The notes beneath the pieces were generated by a model, which made no database searches, was not told the DNA's origin, and saw nothing but the letters and a program-made list of their open reading frames with translations. A program made the translations under genes and the position numbers. Below, piece by piece: positions 6,567-14,551 of a DNA stretch of 17,791 bases (position 1 is its first letter; each line of letters opens with the position of its first letter). This DNA is from an uncultured Desulfovibrio sp. Lineage in GTDB: Bacteria; Desulfobacterota; Desulfovibrionia; Desulfovibrionales; Desulfovibrionaceae. Location: the NCBI GenBank assembly GCA_900547595.1, contig URHE01000039.1:1-17791 (forward strand). Reading direction: 5' to 3'.

Positions 6567-6595
6567 TTGACCCCGTGGTTCCATGGGTGTATCGT
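6567..6595 (+). promoter_or_regulatory. Sigma-70-type promoter for the hydrogenase genes
   Basis: TTGACC (6567-6572) and TATCGT (6590-6595) match the -35 box at five of six and the -10 box at four of six bases, with an ideal 17-bp spacer. Transcription would start near 6602, about 85 nt before the hynB ATG. No sigma-54 element was found in this gap. Confidence 0.6.
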
Positions 6596-6687
6596 TGCGG
6601 ACAAATGGCGATGGCCTGGTCTGGGCCGCTGGCGACGCGGGGGCACGCGCGTCTGGTCGCCATGCACTTTTTTGCCAGGAGGCGACT

Positions 6688-7635
6688 ATGCGTATTGCCG
6701 TGGGTCTGGGCAAACAGAGCGGAGAGGAGCGTTTGGAACGCCAGGGCGTGAGCCGCCGCGACTTCATGAAATTCTGCACCGCCGTGGCCGTCACCATGGG
6801 CATGGGCCCGGCCTTCGCCGATGACGTGGCCGCAGCTCTCACCGGGCGCCGTCCCAACGTGGTCTATCTCCACACCGCCGAATGCACGGGCTGCTCCGAG
6901 GCGCTCTTGCGGATGTACAAGCCCTATATCGACAGCCTCATCCTCGACACCATTTCCCTGGATTATCAGGAGACCATCATGGCCGCCGCCGGTCATGCGG
7001 CGGAAGAGGCCCTCGAGGAGGCCGTCAATTCGCCGCAGGGCTTCATCTGCATGGTGGAAGGCGCCATCCCCACGGGAATGGACGGCAAGTACGGCTATGT
7101 GGGCGGCAAGACCATGTACGATATTTGCAAGGATATCCTGCCCAAATCCAAGCTCAATCTCGCCATCGGCACCTGCGCCTGCTACGGCGGCATCCAGGCG
7201 GCGAAGCCCAATCCCACCGAGGCCGTGGGCGTGGGCGAAGCCTATGCGGACATGGGCGTCAAGGTCATCAACATCGCGGGCTGCCCGCCCAATCCCATCA
7301 ATATGGTGGGCACCATCGTGGCCTATCTCAACGGCATCGACATCCAGCTCGACGAGCTTGGGCGCCCGCTCATGTTCTACGGGCAGACCGTCCATGACCG
7401 TTGCGAGCGGCGCAAGCACTTTGACGCGGGCGAGTTCGCCCCCTCCTTCAATTCCGAAGAGGCGCGCAAGGGCTGGTGTCTGTATGACCTGGGCTGCAAG
7501 GGCCCGCAAACCTACAACAACTGCCCGGCGGTGCTGTTCAACCAGACCAACTGGCCCGTGGGCGCCGGCAGTCCCTGCATCGGTTGCAGCGAACCGGGTT
7601 TCTGGGACGATATGACGCCATTCTACAAGAACTAG
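6688..7635 (+). CDS. hynB: Periplasmic [NiFe] hydrogenase small subunit
   Basis: This 315-residue electron-transfer subunit carries three Fe-S clusters from the Ni-Fe site to periplasmic cytochromes c3. A Tat signal is clear: SRRDFMKFC with Arg23-Arg24, then a hydrophobic stretch and a likely cut after AFA (residue 44). Proximal [4Fe-4S] ligands appear in AECTGC (Cys66, Cys69), GTCACYGG and AGCPPN. Distal-cluster His/Cys are in HDRC, GWC and LGC, and the medial [3Fe-4S] site shows NNC, NWP and SPCIGC. The ATG at 6688 follows AGGAGG (6677-6682), and MRIAVGLGK begins the family-conserved region, so a longer in-frame start at 6583, which lies inside the promoter, is rejected. It precedes hynA by 9 bp. 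The subunit is exported bound to HynA. Confidence 0.96.
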   Translation: MRIAVGLGKQSGEERLERQGVSRRDFMKFCTAVAVTMGMGPAFADDVAAALTGRRPNVVYLHTAECTGCSEALLRMYKPYIDSLILDTISLDYQETIMAAAGHAAEEALEEAVNSPQGFICMVEGAIPTGMDGKYGYVGGKTMYDICKDILPKSKLNLAIGTCACYGGIQAAKPNPTEAVGVGEAYADMGVKVINIAGCPPNPINMVGTIVAYLNGIDIQLDELGRPLMFYGQTVHDRCERRKHFDAGEFAPSFNSEEARKGWCLYDLGCKGPQTYNNCPAVLFNQTNWPVGAGSPCIGCSEPGFWDDMTPFYKN

Positions 7636-7644
7636 GGGGAAACC

Positions 7645-9327
7645 ATGAGCCAGGTCATCAAAGCGCCCCAGAGCACCTATACCGGTCCGGTCGTGGTCGA
7701 TCCGCTGACCCGCATCGAGGGGCACCTCCGCGTCGAGGCGGAGGTGGAAAACGGCAAGATCAAGGAAGCCCGCTGCGTGGGCACCCTGTTCCGCGGGCTG
7801 GAGATCATCCTCAAGGGGCGCAACCCCTTTGACGCGCCCCATTTCACCCAGCGCACCTGCGGCGTCTGCACCTACACCCATGCGCTGGCCTCCACCCGCG
7901 CACTGGAAGACGCCATCAACAAGCCCATTCCGGCCAACGCCACCTTCATCCGCAACCTTGTCCTCGGCATGCTCTTCCTCCACGACCATCTCGTGCATTT
8001 CTACGCCCTGCACGCCCTGGATTTCGTGGATGTGGTCAACGCCCTGCAGGGCGACCCGGTCAAGGCCGCGCAAATCGCCACCTCCATCTCCAACCGCAAG
8101 GTCACGGCCGACGATTACCGCGCCGTTCAGGCCAAGCTCAAAGCCTTTGTGGACAGCGGCCAGCTCGGCCCCTTCACCAATGCCTATTTCCTCGGCAGCC
8201 ATCCCGCCTATACGCTGAGCCCGGAGCTCAACCTCATCGGCACGGCGGACTACCTGGCGGCCCTGCGCGTTCAGGTCAAGGCCGCGCGCGCCATGGCCGT
8301 TTTCGGCGCCAAGAACCCGCACACCCAGTTCACCGTGGGCGGCGGCGTGACCTGCTATGACGCGCTCACCCCCGAACGCATCAAGGAATTCACCGACCTG
8401 TACAGGGAAACGCGGGCCTTCATCGAGGACTACTACATCCCCGATCTCCTCGCCATCGGCGGCCAGTACAAGGAGTGCGCCACCTACGGCGGCACGCGCA
8501 ACTTCATGGCCTTTGGCGAATTTCCCGATCCGGGCGGCGAGCGCGACCTCCAGAAGCGCTGGCTCAGGCCCGGCATCATCCTTGACCGCAAGATCGGCAA
8601 GGTGCGGGGCATGGACCCCGACAAGATCGCCGAAGGCGTGCGCCACAGCTGGTATGAGGGCGACAAGGCGCTCCATCCCTATGAAGGGGAGACCGTGCCG
8701 CACTTCACGAGCATGGGCGACAAGGACAAGTATTCCTGGCTCAAGGCGCCGCGCTATGACGGCATCGCCATGGAGACCGGGCCCCTCGCCCAGGTGCTGG
8801 TGGCCTACGGCCAGGAGCACAGGGCCATCAAGCCGCTGGTGGACAAGGTGCTCTCCACGCTCCAGATCGGGCCGGAAGCGCTCTTCTCCACGCTTGGCCG
8901 CACGGCCGCGCGCGGCATCGAAACGCTTGCCATCGCCCAGCAGATCGAGACCTGGATCAAGCAATACGAAAACAATATCGTCACCGACAAGCAGATCGTG
9001 GAGAACTACGAAGCCCCCAAGAACGCCAGGGGCGTCGGCTTTGTCAATGCGCCGCGCGGCGGCCTCTCCCACTGGCTCGTGACCGATGACGAGGCGCGCA
9101 TCGCCAACTTCCAGCTGGTGGTGCCCACCACCTGGAACCTCAGCCCGCGCGACGCCAAGGACATCCCCAGCGCCGGTGAAGAGGCCCTTGTGGGCACGCC
9201 CGTGGCCGATCCCGCGCGTCCGGTGGAGATACTGCGCGTCATCCACTCCTTTGACCCCTGCATCGCCTGCGCGGTGCATGTCATTGACGGGCAGACCAAC
9301 CAGGTCCACAAGTTCAAGGTCCTGTAG
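7645..9327 (+). CDS. hynA: Periplasmic [NiFe] hydrogenase large subunit
   Basis: This 560-residue catalytic subunit oxidises or evolves H2 at the Ni-Fe(CN)2CO centre. The N-terminal motif is RIEGHLR followed by RTCGVCTYTHA with Ni ligands Cys72 and Cys75; the C-terminal motif is DPCIACAVH with Cys539 and Cys542. A 15-residue tail after His545 (VIDGQTNQVHKFKVL) is the peptide removed by the maturation protease once nickel is inserted. All four ligands are cysteine, so this is not a NiFeSe enzyme. It has no signal of its own and would be exported with the Tat-bearing small subunit. A purine-rich AGGGGGAAACC overlapping the hynB stop precedes the ATG, implying tight translational linkage. Confidence 0.97.
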   Translation: MSQVIKAPQSTYTGPVVVDPLTRIEGHLRVEAEVENGKIKEARCVGTLFRGLEIILKGRNPFDAPHFTQRTCGVCTYTHALASTRALEDAINKPIPANATFIRNLVLGMLFLHDHLVHFYALHALDFVDVVNALQGDPVKAAQIATSISNRKVTADDYRAVQAKLKAFVDSGQLGPFTNAYFLGSHPAYTLSPELNLIGTADYLAALRVQVKAARAMAVFGAKNPHTQFTVGGGVTCYDALTPERIKEFTDLYRETRAFIEDYYIPDLLAIGGQYKECATYGGTRNFMAFGEFPDPGGERDLQKRWLRPGIILDRKIGKVRGMDPDKIAEGVRHSWYEGDKALHPYEGETVPHFTSMGDKDKYSWLKAPRYDGIAMETGPLAQVLVAYGQEHRAIKPLVDKVLSTLQIGPEALFSTLGRTAARGIETLAIAQQIETWIKQYENNIVTDKQIVENYEAPKNARGVGFVNAPRGGLSHWLVTDDEARIANFQLVVPTTWNLSPRDAKDIPSAGEEALVGTPVADPARPVEILRVIHSFDPCIACAVHVIDGQTNQVHKFKVL

Positions 9328-9378
9328 GATGCCCGCGGCTGCGGCGAACGCCGGGCCGCGATGGGGCATGATTGATCG

Positions 9379-9431
9379 GGGCGGGCGCAGGCCCGCCCTT
9401 TCCGTATCCCGGGGCGCCCGGCGGCGCCCCG
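9379..9431 (+). terminator. Two hairpins between hynA and the maturation protease gene
   Basis: GGGCGGGC/GCCCGCCC (9379-9386 and 9391-9398, loop GCAG) is followed by TTTCC. Next comes a perfect 9-bp stem CGGGGCGCC/GGCGCCCCG (9410-9418 and 9423-9431, loop CGGC). The first looks like a weak intrinsic terminator. It would let the structural subunits be made in excess over the protease while some read-through continues. Confidence 0.55.
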
Positions 9432-9463
9432 TTCGGCGCCGTGGGCGTGGGGAAAGTGGGTGT

Positions 9464-9958
9464 ATGGAAACGCCGCGCGTGCTCCTGCTGGGTGTGGGGA
9501 ATATCCTTCTGAGTGACGAGGGTTTCGGCGTGGCCGCCGTGGGGCGGCTTGAACGCGACTATGTGTGGCCGGACACGGTGCGCCTGCTCGACGGCGCCAC
9601 CCAGGGCCTCATGCTCATGCCCGACATCATGGACTGCGACCTGCTGGTGGTGCTGGATGTGGTGCTCGGCCCGGAGGCGCCGGGCACGATCTATCTTCTG
9701 GAGGGTGAGGACCTGCGCCGCAGCCTGAGCTTCAGGGATTCCATGCACCAGACCGATCTTGAGGATACCCTGGTGAGCTGCGACCTGGCCGGGCACAGGC
9801 CCAGGGCCGTGGTTTTCGGCATCCAGCCCAAGGACTGGCAGACCCTTTCCCCGGCGTTGACGCCGGAGCTCGAAGCACGGTTGCCGGAGTTCTGCGCCAA
9901 GGTGGTGGCGGAACTGGAGCGGCGGGGCATCAGGGCGACGCCGCGGGCGCGTTCCTGA
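9464..9958 (+). CDS. hynD: Hydrogenase maturation protease (HynD/HyaD/HybD type)
   Basis: This 164-residue cytoplasmic endopeptidase is expected to remove the C-terminal tail of HynA after nickel insertion. Family motifs are LLLGVGNILLSDEGFG with Ni-sensing Glu19, VVLDVV with Asp65 and MHQTDL with His95, matching the three nickel ligands known in HybD. The length is normal for the family. The ATG at 9464 directly precedes the conserved start; the ribosome site is weak (GGGGAAAG about 10 nt upstream). An in-frame extension upstream overlaps hynA and the hairpins and is rejected. It lies 136 bp after hynA. The cleavage site it would recognise, after His545 of HynA, is present. Confidence 0.92.
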   Translation: METPRVLLLGVGNILLSDEGFGVAAVGRLERDYVWPDTVRLLDGATQGLMLMPDIMDCDLLVVLDVVLGPEAPGTIYLLEGEDLRRSLSFRDSMHQTDLEDTLVSCDLAGHRPRAVVFGIQPKDWQTLSPALTPELEARLPEFCAKVVAELERRGIRATPRARS

Positions 9959-10053
9959 ACGAAGCGGCCATCTGACGGGGAGGCATGCGGACGGCCCGCG
10001 CCATCGGCGGCCAGGCCGGGGAACAGGCGCAAAGGACCAGGGGAGATGTCCTG

Positions 10054-11949
10054 ATGACCCACAGCAACGTGCTCAAAACCAATCTGCTGGTGAGCGGCAT
10101 CATGCTCATCGGCTTTATCCTGACCGCATTTTTCAGCCATCAGGCCAACTACCGCGCCTCGCTGAACGCCATCGAGCAGATTTCCTCCCTCACGGCGGAC
10201 GGCATCTACTACCAGCTTTCCTCCCTCCTGACGCGGCCCGTGAACATTGCCCAGACCATGGCGCAGGACAGCCTTCTCGTCGAGCACCTCACGCGCGAAC
10301 CGGCGCGCCTTGAGAATGCGGCGTATGTGCGCACCATTCAGACCTATCTCGCGGCATATCGGGAAATGGATCATTTTGATTCGGTCTTTCTGGTTTCCAC
10401 CGCGACGGGGCGCTATTACAGCGCCAACGGCGTCGACAGGGTGCTGACCAGAGCGGACCCCGAAAACGGCTGGTATTATAAGTTTCTGGAATCCCGTGAA
10501 GCGTATTCGCTGAATGTTGACAATGATGAGGTGGCGGGCGCGGAAAATGCCATTGCCGTTTTTGTCAATTGCAAAATCTTCGATAGCGCGGGAAACGTTG
10601 TGGGGATCGTCGGTATCGGCATACATACGGACTACCTGAAGCGTATCCTCCAGGAGTATGAGGAAAAATATGGTGTTGAGGTTTTTCTTCTGGACCGGAA
10701 TGGCAATATCCAGGTGTCGCTCAGTCATACCGGCGATGAGGAGAAACAGTGGTTCAAGACCTATGGCATGGAGCAGATACAGAACAGTATCCTCAATACG
10801 CGCAATAGCGAAACGAATTTCGGGGTCTGGGCATCGTCCCCTCTTGAGGGGCAGGAGTCGTGGTATGTCGTTGCGCGGTACATGCCGGAACTTTCCTGGT
10901 ATCTGCTCGTCGAGCAGAATACTTCGCAGCTTGTCAAAAACATCAAATCGCAGCTGGTCAAATCACTTGTCGTCATCCTGCTGATCATTGCAAGCGTGCT
11001 TGCCATCATCACCGTCGTCATCAGGAATTTTAACAGGAAGATCACCAATGTCATTGAACAACGTCTGGTGCTTTTCAGAAGGGCAACAGAGCAGCTCTAT
11101 GACAATATCTATGAATGGAATATAACTGCGAATCGGTGTATAGGAAAAAATACGGAACAGTACTTTTCCAGCATCGGCGCGGAAGGCTTTTCCTACGATG
11201 AAGGCCTGCGGGTCATTGCGGAAAAGCAGATCCATCCTGAATTCAGGGCGGGATATGTCGATCTGTTCAACTCCAAAAACGTGTTGCGTGAATTTCGTCA
11301 GGGAAACCAGCGCCTGAGCTGTGACCTCATGATCGCGCAGGACGGCAAGACCTGGCACTGGATGCGGATCGACGCCCATGTGTTTTCGTCTCCCGATGAT
11401 GGCTCCGTGCATATGTTCACCTACAGGAAGAACATTGATGCGGAAAAGCGGAAGGAGGCCCTGGCGAACCTTGATGAAATGACCGGCTGTTATACCAAGA
11501 AAGCCACGGAACGCATGATCGACCGCGCGCTCATGCGGCATCCCGGCGCGGCCTATGCCTTTTTCATCTTTGATATTGACAATTTCAAGCAGGCCAACGA
11601 CAGCTTTGGACACGCGTTCGGGGACCTCTGCATCAGGCAGTTTTCCGCCAACATCAGGAAGCATTTCCGGGAGCATGACATTGTGGGGCGCATCGGCGGC
11701 GATGAGTTTGTCGCCTTTATCCCCGTTCCCGATGCCGCATGGGCGGAAGAAAAGGCCAGGGAACTGGTCAGGGCCCTGAATTTCGTGTGCAGCGACGGAA
11801 CAGTGCAGTGGAAGCTTTCGGCAAGTATCGGCGTCGCCCTCACTCCCGCTGCCGGAAGCCGCTTTATTGACGTGTATCAGAACGCGGATAAGGCATTATA
11901 CGAGAGCAAGCAGGGCGGGAAGAATGCGTTCACCATCAACCGGGGCTAG
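10054..11949 (+). CDS. Membrane diguanylate cyclase with periplasmic dCache domain
   Basis: This 631-residue protein should make cyclic di-GMP from GTP in response to an extracellular ligand. Layout: transmembrane segment near residues 10-30, a periplasmic dCache-like sensor to about 300, a second transmembrane segment about 304-323, a PAS-like linker region, and a C-terminal GGDEF domain. The active-site GGDEF is intact at 548-552, and an inhibitory-site RxxD (REHD, 539-542) sits exactly five residues before it, so product inhibition is likely. The ATG at 10054 follows GGGGAG with 8-nt spacing; an upstream in-frame start at 9985 lacks comparable support. By eye the gene is poorer in GC than its neighbours, especially around 10440-11170. 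Its stop shares CTAG with the stop of the convergent DUF523 gene. Confidence 0.9.
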   Translation: MTHSNVLKTNLLVSGIMLIGFILTAFFSHQANYRASLNAIEQISSLTADGIYYQLSSLLTRPVNIAQTMAQDSLLVEHLTREPARLENAAYVRTIQTYLAAYREMDHFDSVFLVSTATGRYYSANGVDRVLTRADPENGWYYKFLESREAYSLNVDNDEVAGAENAIAVFVNCKIFDSAGNVVGIVGIGIHTDYLKRILQEYEEKYGVEVFLLDRNGNIQVSLSHTGDEEKQWFKTYGMEQIQNSILNTRNSETNFGVWASSPLEGQESWYVVARYMPELSWYLLVEQNTSQLVKNIKSQLVKSLVVILLIIASVLAIITVVIRNFNRKITNVIEQRLVLFRRATEQLYDNIYEWNITANRCIGKNTEQYFSSIGAEGFSYDEGLRVIAEKQIHPEFRAGYVDLFNSKNVLREFRQGNQRLSCDLMIAQDGKTWHWMRIDAHVFSSPDDGSVHMFTYRKNIDAEKRKEALANLDEMTGCYTKKATERMIDRALMRHPGAAYAFFIFDIDNFKQANDSFGHAFGDLCIRQFSANIRKHFREHDIVGRIGGDEFVAFIPVPDAAWAEEKARELVRALNFVCSDGTVQWKLSASIGVALTPAAGSRFIDVYQNADKALYESKQGGKNAFTINRG

Positions 11950-12431
11950 CCAGTGAACGTTTCACCGTGCCCGGCCTCCGGAGGCAGATTCTCTTCCGTC
12001 CAGAGGGTGAAGCCGGCTTCACGCAGCAGGCGCGCCCACAGACCGTCGCCGGGCCGGAGGCTGCGGCTGAAGGTGCCGTCGTAGACCTGGCCCACGCCGC
12101 AGGACGGAGAGCGGGACTTGAGAATGGCTTCGCGGCAGCCCACGGCAAGGGCGGCCCTGAAGGCGCGTTCCGCCCCCCGCGCAAAGGCCGCGGTCAGATC
12201 GCGCCCATCGCGGGAAAGGACCCGGAGGGCGTGCTCCGGGCCGGAGGCGCATTGTTCGCACGGCGGGCGCGGCACGGGCAGGCCGGACAGGCTTTCGGGG
12301 CAGAGGGGAACGGCCAGACCGGCTTCCACCAGACGCACCACCCGCGGACAGGGATTGCTGCCGCCATCGTAGCGGCAGGCAAGACCGGCCAGACAGCCGC
12401 TTACCACATAGCGTGGCCGGGGGGCCGCCAT
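11946..12431 (-). CDS. DUF523 family protein
   Basis: This protein of about 161 residues has the DUF523 hallmarks: YVVSGCLAGLACRYDGGS at the start, PLCPESLSGLPVPRPPCE in the middle and ILKSRSPSCGVGQVYDGTF towards the end. It holds several conserved cysteines (Cys13, Cys19, Cys44, Cys111) of unproven role. The family is sometimes linked to thiouridine or sulfur chemistry, but no reaction is established here. The start at 12431 gives the usual family length; the frame stays open well upstream but that stretch overlaps other genes. The ribosome site is weak. It begins 37 bp past the small membrane protein gene on the same strand and ends tail-to-tail with the cyclase. Confidence 0.85.
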   Translation of the reverse strand: MAAPRPRYVVSGCLAGLACRYDGGSNPCPRVVRLVEAGLAVPLCPESLSGLPVPRPPCEQCASGPEHALRVLSRDGRDLTAAFARGAERAFRAALAVGCREAILKSRSPSCGVGQVYDGTFSRSLRPGDGLWARLLREAGFTLWTEENLPPEAGHGETFTG

Positions 12432-12468
12432 GGGGGCGCCTGTGGCCGCGCCGGCGCCGGGCAGGGCG

Positions 12469-12765
12469 TCAGTTGGCGGACCCATGCGCCTGTTCAGCGG
12501 TCTTGCGGTCATCAAGGCGGCGTTGCATGCGCGTCGCCATGCCTTCGCGCACGGCCTTGCGCGTGGCTTCTTCGGATTCCTGGGTGACAGGCACATCCGT
12601 ATAGTAGATGGCGCCGCTATGGATATTGTATTCTTCCTGGACGGCGTCATAGCGTTGCCAGGCGGGCGAAAGCGAAAACAGCCACGGCCCGGCCACGGCG
12701 AAGAAAAACCACAGCACGCCCAGACAGCAGCAGAATTTGAGCAGTTTGCGAAGAACCGGCGGCAT
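12469..12765 (-). CDS. Small single-pass membrane protein, function unknown
   Basis: Not recognised. The 98-residue frame has a basic N-terminus (MPPVLRKLLK), a cysteine-bearing hydrophobic segment at about 8-31 and a hydrophilic, charged C-terminal part of about 65 residues that looks helical (SEEATRKAVREGMATRMQRR). The composition is protein-like rather than that of an antisense shadow. It sits on the same strand between the exporter gene and DUF523. Its ATG lies only 8 nt past the T-run of a strong terminator, and no good ribosome site is visible, so either the start is later or expression depends on read-through. Confidence 0.55.
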   Translation of the reverse strand: MPPVLRKLLKFCCCLGVLWFFFAVAGPWLFSLSPAWQRYDAVQEEYNIHSGAIYYTDVPVTQESEEATRKAVREGMATRMQRRLDDRKTAEQAHGSAN

Positions 12766-12773
12766 GGCGTCCC

Positions 12774-12810
12774 AAAAAAAGCCGCCGCGGCTGTGGCCGC
12801 GGCGGCTTTT
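12774..12810. terminator. Strong bidirectional terminator after the exporter gene
   Basis: GCCGCCGCGG (12781-12790) pairs perfectly with CCGCGGCGGC (12797-12806), and flanking AAAA/TTTT extends the stem to 14 bp around a CTGTGG loop. On the minus strand it ends in seven Ts (12780-12774), a textbook terminator for the exporter gene, whose stop is at 12827-12829. On the plus strand the tail is four Ts. Confidence 0.88.
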
Positions 12811-12826
12811 GCAGTTGTGCGGAGCG

Positions 12827-14551
12827 CTAGATGCGCGCCGTGATTTCCGGGAAGACCTTGTAGAACATGATCCAGGCCATGAGCAAGGTCAGGCAGAGGT
12901 TGAGGGACTGACCGCAGACATAGAGGATGACCGGCTTGCCGCCCTTGAAGTACTTGGCAAGGGCGCGGAAGTCGGTGGTCAGGCCGATGGAGATGAAGGC
13001 CAGGCAGAAGAACCAGCCGCGCAGCGGATTGGCGACCTTGTTGACGCCGTTGTCCACGAGCATCTTGGCGAAGTCGCCGCCGAGGTTGGCGCTGATGATG
13101 GACATGATGATGGAGACCGCCAGGAAGCCGATGACGAACTTGGGGAAGCGGTTCCAGATTTCGCCAGCGCCCACGGTCTCGCCGCTGTGATCCACCTTGG
13201 TGGTGAAGTAGATGGCCACGCAGAAGGCGGTCACGCCGATGAGGACGTTCTGGATCATCTTGACCGTGGCGGCCACCTGGAGGGCCTTGGGACCGATCCA
13301 CGCGCCGGCGGCGGCCACGGCGCCCGTGGCGTCGACCGTGCCGCCGATCCACGCGCCGCCCAGGATCTCAGGCATGCCCACAGCCTTGATGAAGGCCGGC
13401 ATGGCGATCATCATGATGGCGGTGAAGGTCATGGAGAGGCCGAGGGAGAGGGTGAGCTCTTCCTTCTTGGCGCGGGCGGCGGCCGCCGTGGCGATGGCCG
13501 CGGAGGTGCCGCACACGGACATGTCAGCCGAGATGACGATGTTCAGGGTGCGGGAGGGCATCTTGAGCACCTTCTGGCCGAAGATGTAGGTGCTGATGAG
13601 CACGATGGGCGTCACCACCCAGGCCACGAAGATGCCGGGGATGCCGATGGCCATGATCTTGTGGAAGAGCACGTCGGCGCCAAGGAGGACCAAGCCGATC
13701 TTGATGTAGTATTCGACCTGGGCGCCGTCCTTGAGCCATTTGGGCGTGCCGATGGTATTGGCGATGATCATGCCGAGGGCGATGGACCAGATTTCGGCGT
13801 TGGCGCCGTAGCGGCGCATGGTCACCTGGTTGCCGAGGATGTTGGCGATGATGCAGAGGATGTACACGCCAAGGAAGGCCAGGAAGAACCTGACCGGGTT
13901 GAAGCCCATGACGGTGGCGCCGATGGTGACGAGCACGCCGAGGCACAGGCCAAGGACGATGAGCGTGGGAATGCGGTTGAAGGGCTTGACGAGCTTCTTG
14001 GAAGCGTCGGCGGTGGCCTTCTTGGCGGCCTGCCACTGGGTGATGGCGGCGGTGGCGGCCTCGTTCAGCGGGGCCTCCTGAAAGCCGGCCTCGGCCGCGG
14101 CGGCCTGGGCGGCCTTGGCGGCGTCAAGCGCGGCGGCCTCGGCGGCCTTGGCGGCGTCCACCTTGGGCTGCGTGGCGGCATTCATCGTGTCGGCGTCGGC
14201 CTTGCTCAGGACCAGCGCCTGCACGGGATTGGAGTTCCAGCGCGCGGGCGTCTTGATATAGTTGATGAGCGCGGCCACGGCGGGGAGCTTCTGGCCCTGG
14301 AGCCCTTTCTGGGCGGCGGAAGCCTCATACCACTCGATGGTCTTGAACGGTTTGGCGGCTTCGGCCTTGAGTGTGGCCGCGTACTGGTCGTACTTGGCCT
14401 CCAGGCCCTGGCGACCGCCGAAGACAAGAAACGCCGCCACGGCGATCAGGAAGAGGCCGATCCAGATGGCCCAGTAGTCTTCCTTCTTCCAGAGATCGGA
14501 GAATTGCGATTTGCTCCGATCAACAACGATGTCTGAGTTTTCCTGAGACAT
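12827..14551 (-). CDS. YeiH-type putative sulfate exporter with a long alanine-rich insert
   Basis: This 574-residue integral membrane protein matches the putative sulfate exporter family (YeiH; conserved hypothetical 698) over its C-terminal two-thirds, e.g. GMIIANTIG, GLVLLGADVLF, SADMSVCGTSAAIA, GGTVDATGAVAAAG and FISIGLTTDF. Family members are usually about 340 residues. Here an extra segment follows the first membrane helix (about 26-46): residues 47-192 are soluble and include an Ala/Lys-rich, probably helical stretch at 124-186. The start at 14551 follows AGGAGG with 7-nt spacing; an ATG at 14614 is rejected. The substrate is unproven; sulfite, sulfate or an organosulfonate would fit the neighbourhood. 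A strong terminator follows. Confidence 0.85.
   Translation of the reverse strand: MSQENSDIVVDRSKSQFSDLWKKEDYWAIWIGLFLIAVAAFLVFGGRQGLEAKYDQYAATLKAEAAKPFKTIEWYEASAAQKGLQGQKLPAVAALINYIKTPARWNSNPVQALVLSKADADTMNAATQPKVDAAKAAEAAALDAAKAAQAAAAEAGFQEAPLNEAATAAITQWQAAKKATADASKKLVKPFNRIPTLIVLGLCLGVLVTIGATVMGFNPVRFFLAFLGVYILCIIANILGNQVTMRRYGANAEIWSIALGMIIANTIGTPKWLKDGAQVEYYIKIGLVLLGADVLFHKIMAIGIPGIFVAWVVTPIVLISTYIFGQKVLKMPSRTLNIVISADMSVCGTSAAIATAAAARAKKEELTLSLGLSMTFTAIMMIAMPAFIKAVGMPEILGGAWIGGTVDATGAVAAAGAWIGPKALQVAATVKMIQNVLIGVTAFCVAIYFTTKVDHSGETVGAGEIWNRFPKFVIGFLAVSIIMSIISANLGGDFAKMLVDNGVNKVANPLRGWFFCLAFISIGLTTDFRALAKYFKGGKPVILYVCGQSLNLCLTLLMAWIMFYKVFPEITARI

Noticed and set aside
6583..6687. 35-residue N-terminal extension of the hydrogenase small subunit
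   Set aside because: It lies over the -10 region and leader, and the Tat signal protein begins naturally at 6688 behind AGGAGG.
6523..9369. Long minus-strand open frame opposite the hydrogenase genes
   Set aside because: It is a shadow of hynB and hynA produced by strong codon bias, and it crosses the hydrogenase promoter region.
12737..14536. Plus-strand open frame of about 600 codons opposite the exporter
   Set aside because: The composition is almost only Gly, His, Asp, Glu and Ala with no protein-like hydrophobic pattern; the minus strand encodes a clear membrane transporter.
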